Below are positions 13,574 through 24,500 of a stretch of 64,000 bases of DNA, one piece after another (position 1 is the first letter of the stretch; the number at the start of each line of letters is the position of its first letter). A program made the position numbers and the translations under genes. The notes beneath the pieces are model-generated. The model searched no databases, was not told the DNA's origin, and saw only the letters and a program-made list of their open reading frames with translations. The stretch is from Tubiluchus corallicola (lineage: Eukaryota; Priapulida; Priapulimorpha; Priapulimorphida; Tubiluchidae): the NCBI GenBank assembly GCA_030141605.1, contig JAQGDQ010000004.1, forward strand, positions 932,001 to 996,000. Reading direction: 5' to 3'.

Positions 13574-14590
13574 TCAAAACTGCCAGTTTTCCACTTTTAA
13601 ATATTCCTTCTGTGCTTCATCCGGGGAGAGTTTCTTTACTTTACCAATTGCATATATCATAGCTTCTGGCAACCACACGTCAAATACGTAGTCAACTGCA
13701 GCGACGAGAGTTTCTCCAAACAACTCTTTGTGGTAACTGATTAAAAGTGCAACAAGTTCCTCTTGCTGCTTTTCATCTGCAAGTTCACCAAACCCAGAAG
13801 CTCTTTTTAGACTATTCCTGACACTGGCTTTTGTGCTGTAAAAGTTACAATGGCGCTCCGAGTACTTTTTACCTTTGGCAATTTGAATGAGATGAGTTTT
13901 AGTCTGCTTTGATCTAATGCACCGCAAAATTTTGTTATTAGAGATTCTTTGCTGCCTAGATACAGGTGGTGGAGATTCATCTGTGTCCTCTGACCGACTT
14001 AGTTCATCAGATACATTACTAGTTGAAGGTAACTCGTTATTTGCCACTCGTTTCTCTTGACTTGTGATGTTTAGATCACCTTTATTTTTCAGTTGTGTCA
14101 GGTCTGGACCGCCACTTCTATCTCTTGAAGTCGAACTTGCTTTTAACATGTAACTATTTTCATGCTCATTTAGTGTTAAAAACTGCTCCACTGACATGTC
14201 ATCCTGCAGAAACAGAAATGTTTTTGCTTGCTGATAGGATCTCTTGAAATGTTCAGCATGTCCCGATGCCTCACCATCAGTTATAAATTTTTGGTGTGAT
14301 TCGCAACCAAATGAAAATACATTTTTCGAAGACACATTGAATCTTCGTGGTTTCTTTGTTAGTGTAGATCCCTCGAAAAAAATGATCGAATATCGCTTCC
14401 TGAATGCCTTTTTCACAACACCAGGCCAATGCGGCCATCCTTTAAACTTTACCCAAACTAGTTGATTTTCGAAAACAATTTTATTGTCTGGCGTATGTTT
14501 TATATCAAGAACAGGTAATTCATCATCACTGTCTGTGTCGACAGCAGCCAACGATGTCTCAGTCTCTGAGTCGAAAAGATCTTTGTCCAT
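13574..14590 (-). CDS. PWWP3A: PWWP-domain protein, PWWP3A/MUM1-like
   Basis: An uninterrupted frame of 338 aa. The N-terminus is acidic and Ser/Asp-rich. A PWWP module follows at about residues 42-110 (LVWVKFKGWPHWPGVV, then YSIIFFEGS and NVFSF); in families of this kind the aromatic cage reads methylated histone lysines and DNA. A low-complexity Ser-rich middle leads to a helical C-terminal domain (GELADEKQQEELVALLISYH, then DYVFDVWLPEAMIYAI, then SPDEAQKEYL). This tail resembles the C-terminus of PWWP3A (MUM1/EXPAND1), a chromatin protein linked to the DNA-damage response. The protein is much shorter than vertebrate PWWP3A and lies in one exon. A cttcgcag-type acceptor at 14602, just before the ATG, suggests an upstream non-coding exon. 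Orthology rests on the C-terminal match and is less certain than the PWWP call. Confidence 0.78.
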   Translation of the reverse strand: MDKDLFDSETETSLAAVDTDSDDELPVLDIKHTPDNKIVFENQLVWVKFKGWPHWPGVVKKAFRKRYSIIFFEGSTLTKKPRRFNVSSKNVFSFGCESHQKFITDGEASGHAEHFKRSYQQAKTFLFLQDDMSVEQFLTLNEHENSYMLKASSTSRDRSGGPDLTQLKNKGDLNITSQEKRVANNELPSTSNVSDELSRSEDTDESPPPVSRQQRISNNKILRCIRSKQTKTHLIQIAKGKKYSERHCNFYSTKASVRNSLKRASGFGELADEKQQEELVALLISYHKELFGETLVAAVDYVFDVWLPEAMIYAIGKVKKLSPDEAQKEYLKVENWQF

Positions 14591-14602
14591 TTTGCAAGAA
14601 GC

Positions 14603-17600
14603 CTGCGAAATGTAAAACGAGGCACTATATCATGCAACAAAAGCTAATCTAATGCTACCATACTAATGTAAAATATATTAATAAATATACTGTATTCACA
14701 AAATAGCTATTTGTGTAAAAAACCTTAAATGTGCTAAAATGAAACTCAATTTTGAGTTTTTTCATTTAAAAATCAAATTAGTTTTAGGATGGGATATTTA
14801 CACTTTTATATGCTTAAATGAGTACTAATATTTACCTATTTACTTCAAATAAGCAAAACCTCACAACAATGTCATTTATAAATCTCAACAATCTTATCAG
14901 CATTAAATTAAACAATTGCACCACTATTAAACAAGCTTAGTTTCAAATGCTCTTTTTTGTCATAAGTCATTAGTTGTAATCCAACCTGTGCTAAATTGTA
15001 CTCTCTATGATTACAATGACACATATGTATCGCCATTAAAAGACTGGCCCTCTATGATTACAATGAAACATTTGTATCACCATTAAAAGACTGACCAAGA
15101 TAATTGTTAGCAGGCAATTAACTGCTCAAAACAAATTTAATTTTGTAAGTAATGCTAAAAAGCAGACAAGCAAATAGCCCACCTTGTGGCCAGGCAAAGA
15201 CTAAAATAACCACAAGTTTCCATTTTCTTGACATTAAAGGGGCATTCATACCTAAGTGGAATTTTTAGGATAGACACGCATGTGTTATATGAGTGGTGTG
15301 ATAGCTGCTATAAGTTCAATATGTGTTCTGGCTGGTATCATACATAACCGTGGCTGTTTACCTCATATAAAGGGAGGTTGTACGTACCTCTCAAGAGGCT
15401 AAAATACATCTGACAGTTCATCTTAAGATGATCTAAGATTATCTTCATCTTAGAAGGATATCTTTGATCCCAAGCTCAGTCATTCCACACACAATTCATT
15501 GAGCAGGCACAATCTTTGAAAAGTTGTACTCAAATTTCTACTATGATGCTTCTTATTCGACAAAAAGCGAAAATATGCCAATGATAACTCGTGAGAGTTT
15601 CACGGTATAAGATATACTTGTGCAAGTGCAATATTGTACCTTGCTTCATTGAAAATCTGTTAGATGACTGAATGCTTAGTGCTTATTATGGGATAACATT
15701 AAAAAAGCATTTTTTCATAATGTGCTTAATTACTGCACATTGACATTACCAATCAATTTCCGCTTACTCTAACATTGAAAGTCAGGCTTTCAACAGACAA
15801 TAAATTGCATTCATACCTGCCAAGCCAAATAAACTCCTTAATCTAAACTCTAACATTCTGTTACTAATAGCTTTGCTAACGTTAACTTGAGTGACGGGCC
15901 AGGTTAATAGTATCAGTTTTGTTCATCATCATCAGAGGTGCCACCCAAGGTAGGCGGTGTCCGAGATGGGTGGCATCCAAGGTCACAGGGTCATCGAACA
16001 AGCTGCAACAGCCCACATAATTTGGAAAGCTGAATACTATATACCGAGCAACCTCCATTATTGGATTTACTTTCAGAAGCTACCTAAGCCACCGCTGTTA
16101 GCACCACACAGGCATTTTTGGCCTAATTCAGACCTAAGCATTGAACATTATATACCTGTATTAGATACCGAGCAAAAGCTCTCACACATTCTCAGCTCTT
16201 CATCCCAGTATGCATGGCAATAGGTTTTCGGCTGAAAATTTTTGTTGGTTTTTTTTCAAAGTATATGTGAAAGTCAGAAAGTGTTTCAGATATTAGCTCT
16301 TGCTTGTTCAAAGCAGTGCCACTGACTGACACTAGCATGCATTAAACCTTAGTGTAGCTTAGGGTATTAAAGTGTGTTAATGACTCAACTGACTGATACT
16401 AGCAGAGCTCTTAATTATTTTGTGCTATAGGTAACAGACATACCAAACCAAAGATGGACAGACTACAATAAAGAATAACTCACAGCACAGGTCTGTACTG
16501 TTTTCACTTTGTAACAGATTACAAAATATCAGATAGCTGCCTAGTAAGTCTATGTTATTGTTATAATACTGTGTCACCTTTAAAAATTATATCTTATAAT
16601 TTTAATTATTTATTGTTGGATCTTATTGTTAAGAAAACAATTATAGATATTTCCTAAGATCGGCCCACTGGCACTTGTTTCACAGCAAAAGTGGCTGTAC
16701 AAATCTAAGCTCTGGGCAAGTGCTCAAACTCACTGGAAGCAGTGTTGCATCAGCTTTGTGTTTTGAATGTTTATTTTTTTCGTGTTCAAAATATGATATA
16801 AACTCAGGTAATCGATTACGCCAGACACTAATAATATGCACCAGCAGTCGAGGCATAACACGCATCACCCAGTTATTATTTCTCGTGTATGTACCTTTCA
16901 ATACTTCTGCCAGTCAGAACTTGTGGTATTTATAACTTGAGATCAAAAACTAATTGGCAATAGCACTAGACTTAAGCATGGGAAAATTGCTAATATACTT
17001 ACATTGCCAAATGAATTTGACACACAAAGGTTAACACAAATCTAACACGTTAAATTTTTTGTGTTTCATGTCGATAATACGACAAATCTTCGTGCATCGC
17101 GCAAAGAAAAATTTGTTGTCTTCCACGACTGCTACCAGCAGAAAGGTACTGACTGACAGTGCTGTACCACGTCCACGAATCCCGATCATAGTTGATGCTA
17201 GTAAAAATTGATCGTACCAACTTTACTCATTCTGACTTTACATTTTTGCATTATAGCGATTTATGATTTTTCTTTTGCATCATTTCATGTTTATTGCTGG
17301 CATTATTATCATATTTTTTACTCTCACTATTAGCCTACCATTGCTGGCTTTTAGTGCTAAGTGAAACAATGCATTAATAAGGAGGAATTTCAAAGTTCTC
17401 TACTGCAAACTCATCAACTTTTGTATGTGGCACTTGGAGTGTGAAAGCAGCATTTGCAATAGTCTTAGAACATATAATTATGATGGACCCAGTTCGAAGC
17501 TGTCCAAAGTAGAGCATTGATCAAAACTTCAAAGACTTTATCAATAACTTTTATCAGAAAAACTCTGATGTACTTTAGCTGTCCCTTCTATATATAATAG

Positions 17601-20600
17601 CTTTCCTAAATTGTTTACTAACCTTATTTCAAACTAGATGGCGCCACCTATCAGACGGAGCTATCATACTGTGAAATTACCTGTCTGATTTATGCATGTA
17701 TTGTAAGTAAATTTCAGATTGTATGCATGTTTCATACAATATCCCACCAAACTTTGCAATGAAGTTTTCTACTTTACAGTCATATAGCAACTCATCTGTC
17801 ATTGGCAAAGAGTTCAATTTTTACAGTTATTATTTTCATTTGTACCCTAAAACAGTCTTAAAGTAAAGTAAAACTGTTGCCGCATCCACTAGGTTATCTA
17901 GTGTGATGCAAGCGGTTTTAATTGTTACAGCAACTGCAACGTGATGTGATGGAATGCACATTGCCTTACAAAACTAAACTATCTGATAGTGATAATTCTG
18001 CTGCTCAAGGTACTATGGTGTTCCATTTCTACATAGACTCATATTTTATTATTTAGATGCATGGTTTATTTTGATATCTTCGTTCACATTTTAGTAATTT
18101 TAATTTCATTTTTCGTTTGATTACTGCATGTGGTTTTGTTTTATATGTAATTATTTTTATTTTTTCCTAATGTATTTTGTTATTATTATCACTGTTCAAA
18201 CCAAATATTTGTTTGATTATAATTTGCATGTGATTTTATAATGTAATTAATTTTTTCCAGATTGAATTATGTTACATATGTTGGCATTACATATGTTACT
18301 GCAACTTTTATTGATTATTGACACAATATGTTTTTTTGCTATTTTGATGCATGGATATTATTACTATTTTTATTTTGACATTTTGATGCACTGTTTCCCT
18401 CTAAATAAGTCTCGCACAAAGCTGCAACTAGTGTCACATAATTAACCATGTTAATTAATGTTGCGTAAATAGGGGTGGCAGCTAGGTAACCTCTTGGTCT
18501 TTTGCCACCCTATCTCAATTATCATAGCAGTATTATTCACATATAAATATTGTATATTATTATATCGTGTAAAAGAGAAAAATAAATTGAATTGAATAAA
18601 CTGTATATTATGTCAAAAGTCTCTATATTGCTTGATATAAAATGATTCAAAGAATACAAGTTCAAATCTCGGCACATCAGATTCATTTCTGTTCCTTGCC
18701 TGTTTGTTTCTGTAGTCAGGATTTTCAGAGTAAATCACTACTGGTATATCTGCAAAATTGTTTAGATTACACAATCTAGAAAATGAAATCTCAACATTAG
18801 CATTTTGTTTTGCATCTGGCTTGCACAGTGCTGAAAGATTTTTTAAAAAAATTTGGTGAATCGGTTGGGGGTATAATAGATGGCCCTAAATAACATACCA
18901 GGATTATACTTCAGCTTGAATCATATTTCGTCTGCAGTCTGTCAATTCACAAATATATTACTCTGCCTTTCTGGCTTCATTACCAGCTTTACTTTGTATT
19001 AAGTGACAGCCAGGCAAGATAATTTGGTAAGTAATCTTAGTTTCTAACAGATCAGATCGTATTAGTTCAAGAGGGCTATAAATCCCACTTTCTATTATTG
19101 CGACCTTTTTTATCAGTTTACATGTAGTACCATTCACATTGATAGACACTAGCTTCACTTGCTATTCCCTTTTAAGCAAAAGAAAGACGGTTGGATGGTA
19201 TCCATTACAGTGCTTTACAATGCATGTAGTGTGGACTTATCATACTCTATGATTTTCTGCTTCTTTTTTTTCAGTCTTTTCCTTTCCTGAGCCTTGCAAA
19301 GACACCCATTAACCTGGTCTGCACCTATGTCTGGCAGAAAATCTGCTCAATGTAGCTCCATTAAATCATCTACTGCTTGCCTTCTTTCTGCTAATAATGG
19401 TCTTACATGTACTTATGAACAATCCTCTTAACAAAGCACTAATTTTGTACTTTTGTAATCCATTTATATCTTAGCACAGTAATGGCACCTGACTGGAAAA
19501 TCATGTTTCAGAATAGGTCTGACAAATGAAGGGTGTAATGCTAAGACTTTTTCTCTGTAAACTCTGATAAACATTATTTAATCATATAGATTCTAACATT
19601 TGCTTTATTTATAAATAGTATTGTTTGAATGCTTCTCGAACTTGTAGTCATTAAGAAAATTCTTTTAATAAAACTAGTGTGCCATTTAATAAAACAACAT
19701 TTTTCAGTAATTGGTGACAAAAGTCACAAAAGCAATAGCAAAATTAAATATAAAATGTGTTTTTGGTAGTTTGCCTACTTTTTAAAGTACACAGTTGAAA
19801 TTTAAATCCTGTTTCCTAGATTCACCTCTTTTTAGTCAAAGTCACACTGAAAAATAAAGTTGATTGTTTTGTCATAACTGCTCTGCATGTACAGCTGCAA
19901 AAGTGCATTTGAACTTGAATCGCTATTGCAAGACTGTGTGTATGGGTGCAGACTGACTGACCCATATTTTATTGTTATATAGTATTCATTAAGGTAAAGT
20001 TATTTATATGCTGTACTTTGTCAAATTTATGTAACATCCCCCCACATAATAAAACCGTGGTTTATTAAGACCGCTTATTGCTAGTCTACTAGTGGTTTTA
20101 TTAAGCGTAGTCATTCTTTCTTCTGTGACTGTAATCTACATGGTCACTTGAAACACTGTGTCAAGTTTGTCAGTGCTCACAAGCCATGTTTCACGCCATC
20201 AAGCTGGTCTTGATTTTCGACTGCACCAATTGTTTCATTCTCTGAATGAACAATGTATCCGAAATTAAGGTGTCCTGGTGACTTAGCTGAAATAGCCTAG
20301 CTTATGGCAGGTGCCGAACTATGTCTGTCACTATTTTGGCACTATAAAAAGAACTGCTTATTAACGAAAAGCTTCTGTATTTTATTAGTGCATGCCTGCA
20401 GAAATTTCTATGAATGATAGTATGAAGATGAAGTGGTTAGATTGGAGTAGGGAATTTATAGTGGGTTTTATAGATTTATGCATGGAAATGTACAGATATC
20501 GGCATTTGTACTGTGGTGGCTAACTTGCAAAAGCCTCAGCTGTGGTACTTGGACAACCTTCTCTTTCTGTTGTTGTGCATGATGTATGCAAAATGGAGAT

Positions 20601-20640
20601 TGAACATCCAATATTGTCTTCATATTTGACTTCGTTGAAA
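14603..20640. other. Gene-poor stretch
   Basis: I found no exon that I can support here. It contains AT-rich unique DNA, a short tandem duplication at 15003-15096, and a LINE-tail-like 3' end near 18580-18600 (aataaattgaattgaataaa). A minus-strand open frame at 16901-16680 remains unassigned. Confidence 0.5.
15003..15096. repeat. 47-bp tandem duplication
   Basis: Two copies of a unit starting ctctatgattacaatga and ending ccattaaaagactg. They differ at a handful of positions; the period is 47 bp. Confidence 0.85.
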
Positions 20641-20689
20641 ATAAATTATGAACAAAATTTTGTGGGATAACTATAAACGATATAATAGA

Positions 20690-21040
20690 TATACAGTATC
20701 ATCCAGTGACAATGTTTAGCCCTGATTTAGAAATTGGCTCCCTGTTACATGTGGATGACGTGCTATCAGTAGGGACTGCAGAAACAGTGAATAAAGCAGC
20801 AAAGAATTTTAGGGAGATAGAAACTCAAAAAACAATGACCTTCGATCTACAAAATACATGGCAATTAATATGACAAAAAAGAGAAACAATAAAGAACTAA
20901 TATTGAATGTAAAAATGGCCAAATTAAACGAACTCATGAATATAAAATTATGAATATGAATATAGAATATATAACATTCTAAAAGATATAGGTATTTAAC
21001 TTAGGATCAGTATAGACGAAAATCTGCATCTGTGAATACG
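20690..21040 (+). pseudogene. Dead LINE reverse-transcriptase fragment
   Basis: The plus-strand frame reads IGSLLHVDDVLSVGTAETVN, then AAKNFREIE. After frameshifts it continues YMAINMTKKRNNKELILNV and KRTHEYKI. This has the layout of the RT palm: YVDD-type box (here HVDD), helix, KS-like block, then RT-EYKYLG. The YLG and everything downstream are gone. The fragment is short, frameshifted and non-functional. Confidence 0.65.
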
Positions 21041-21544
21041 TTCCCAATGACTGAATTAATATAATCTTCTAATATAACAACCCCTTTTTACACAAAATCC
21101 CCGTGTATTGCATTTGAAAAAACTTTTCCTATTAAAAATTTGTGTAAATATATTGTGGGAGTCTGTGACTTATATAATTTTTGTGATAAATATAATTATT
21201 TTTTACATATATTGCCAAGCTTGTGATGATACTTATGACACATATTTGGTTGTTATAAAACTATGTTACACAATTATGTAACAGTACAGTAACTTTGCAA
21301 AATTTTGCGGTTTTACCAAATCAGTGTATCTACTAACCAGTAGAAGATTAGATACATAAGGAAATGCTTTTAAAAGTTCTATACTAATGATTAGATAAGT
21401 AAGTTAGTCCCTTTAAATTTTTGTTTATTTTTTAGGATCTGATTATAATAATATGAGGACGTGACAGATTTGCAAACTGTGTGTGGTCACAATGCAACTT
21501 TTGGTGAAAAGAGATTAGAATCTTACTGATTTGTTTTACTCACA

Positions 21545-24500
21545 ATGAAGTGCTTAAATATCACAAGAAATCAATTACGGGCAAGTGTTAATCTTCTTAG
21601 ATCTTCACTTCACGTGATTCGCAATGCTGTCTGCTTTCATTCATCTTGGAAGACCAAATCTATTACGCCTGTATTTTCAAAAGCTACAGATTTTGCTGAC
21701 AAGACTTCCATAGTTGATGTTCATGGAAAACATTCATTTAGTGACTTACTTAAATATAGCTACAATGTTGCAAAAAGCATAAAAGACCTCATAGGCGTGT
21801 ATGATGATGTAAAAGAAGCTCGTGTTTCTGTGTTATGTCAGCATGATGTGTCATATGTTGCTGCTCAATGGGCAGTCTCGATGCTGGGTGGAATATTTGT
21901 ACCTTTGTGTCACACCCATCCACCTCCTCAACTTGAATACTTTATCAAGGATTCAGACTCATCACTTGTCATAGCAGCTGAAGAACTTTCTGATGTGGTT
22001 CGGCCGATAGCCGAAAGTTGTGGTATTCCAGTGCTATCTTTAGGAAAGAAACTCTTATTTAGCAATACATCTAAGAGTATTGAATCTGCCATTGATCTTG
22101 ATTATGAGTCTCGGGCAGCTCTTATTGTTTATACTTCTGGCACTACAGGACCACCAAAAGGAGTCGTTTTAACTCATTCAAATCTTCAGGTGATTGTGGT
22201 TTTGTTAAGTTTGAAATTTTATGGAAAACATTGATTTGTTAGGGTTAACTTATTCGTGAAACATCACTTTATAATTTTGACTTTTCAATGCATTGCTCAC
22301 ATGTGGTAACAGTGGTAAAAGTAATTACTATGTTAATTGCTATTAATAATAGTGGTCATCAGAATTGTGTTTGTGGCCTATTGTGCATGCTTCTGTTTTA
22401 TCACACTGTTGAAAGAGCTTCAATAATCATATTATTAAATTTATTCGAGCTACTAGTAGCTTTATAGCTTTTTTAGTTAATTTGTCTAAATTAAAACAGC
22501 TGTCACAATATTTGCTAGTATAGTATGGAAGGAATGATTACATCCTGGGGTTGGACGGAGAGAGATAGCATCTTACACGTTCTTCCATTACATCATGTTC
22601 ATGGAATCGTCAACTGTCTCATGACACCTCTGTATTGTGGAGCAACTTGTGTCATGATGCCAAAATTTGATGCCTCGAAGGTTGGTATGATTAAAATAAA
22701 AGTTTTTCTTAGTAACAGACCCTTTACAGTAGTATAGTAAGTCCTTGCTTAATGACCTTCCATTTAACCACAATTGATTTTAAGAATGGCGAATATTTGC
22801 TACTTTTTTCCAACACAATTGCGAATGTTTGGTTTTTTAGTTTAAATACTAGTATTTTGTATGTGTTGTGCTGATGCTTTTTAAAAAGTGCTAGTTGAAA
22901 ATAAAACTAGTACTTGGAGTACTGATTCCTAACTAGCTCTCAAACTGGTACACAGTTATTACTTAATTTGCAGTGTTATTTGTATTATTTTCTATGAAAA
23001 GTAAGTTACAAATTGCAAATTGTAAACTGCTTTTTTTTTGCAAAATTCACCGATTTGATCAATTCCAGGTGTGGTCCATGTTATTGTCTCAATCTGAAGA
23101 CGTTAATCTGTTGATGGCCGTGCCAACGATTTATGCTAAACTGATAGACAATTATGAAAAACGATCACTCATAAATGTAAACTGCTTTAGACATACTGCA
23201 GAATATGTCAAAGCTGTGTCCACCGAAAACATCAGGTGAAATTATAGTGATAAAATTATTCTATGTCATTTAAATGCCTTACATTACAGAAACTGGTAGC
23301 ATTCAAATGCCATCAAAATTTGGCACTGATAGCATTCAAATATACTCTTGTCTACTCTTTTTATTACAGGTTGATGGTTAGTGGTTCTGCTGCATTGCCT
23401 GCACCAGTTATGCACAGGTGGCATGAAATTACGGGGCACATGTTACTGGAAAGATATGGCATGACAGAAACTTGCATGGTCTTGTCTAATCCACTGCATG
23501 GAGACAGAATAGCTGGTATTATCATATGTATATATATAGCTGTACATATGTTCAGTTTTTAGTCATTTTTACTTCCTATGATAATTATAGTTTGGTAGTG
23601 TACCCTTCATTTGTTGACATGTACATTGACATTGCTAGGAATTATGATTATATACACATTACCACACTATATTAATCTGCTATCTGTTACTATATGATCC
23701 AAACAGCTAAGCACCTACTACCTTACCATAATAGGATCTTCTATCTAACTTGATATTTAAATGATCCTTTTATAAAAACAGTCAAAGATAGATTATATTC
23801 ATTATAAGATCCAGTCTACATAATCAACACATATTTACTGTGTTCACATTGTCCTATTGCTATGTCAAAACGGTTATTGGTACCATGTCCATGAGCCATT
23901 GGCAACATGTTGTGTACTGCTGCTTGTTCATTTAAATAAAAAACTGTTTAGTTAAATCAGTTTACAATTTTGTTTTTTTATGTACATTTTTAACTACAGA
24001 TGTCGTAAAATTAGACAATGCAACCCTCACAAAAGTAGGGTGAAACATGTTGAGATATCTTAACTATATTAGATTAAATTAATTTTACTGTACTGTTTTG
24101 CGGTAGTTATCATGCTGATGTTGCTAAAGATTCTTCTAGAGTTGTTAAATTTGAAATATGGTGGTTTGAGCATGTTGTGAAAAGCTAGCTCTCTTATGCT
24201 AAATGCATTGTCCATATGATATGCTGTTGAACATAAATGTTGTTAATTTATTTGATATAGGCACAGTAGGTACACCCTTACCGAACGTAGAAGTCTGCAT
24301 TGCACACAGTGAACTAAATGGCGATTATAAAATTATTGCTTATGGAACCTCCAGTGGTACTACTGTCACAAAGAACATGAAAAACGAGGTGAATGAAGTC
24401 GATGTTAATTTGCAATATTGTAATCTAATACTAATAATACTTCCGATATATGTATTTGTTTCTATGTATTTCCCCCCATTTCTCAATAACGACTGAACCA

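Noticed and set aside
15957-16223. 88-codon plus-strand open frame
   Set aside because: No domain, no compatible splice context and no recognisable family; probably chance.
16680-16901. 73-codon minus-strand open frame (RLLVHIISVWRNRLPEFISY)
   Set aside because: Somewhat protein-like and possibly transposon-derived, but no motif could be named and no neighbouring exon fits.
22524-22680. ACSF3 exon 2 starting at the acceptor gtatag (22523)
   Set aside because: It puts exon 2 out of frame with exon 1; the acceptor at 22518 keeps phase and gives the family's exact residue spacing.
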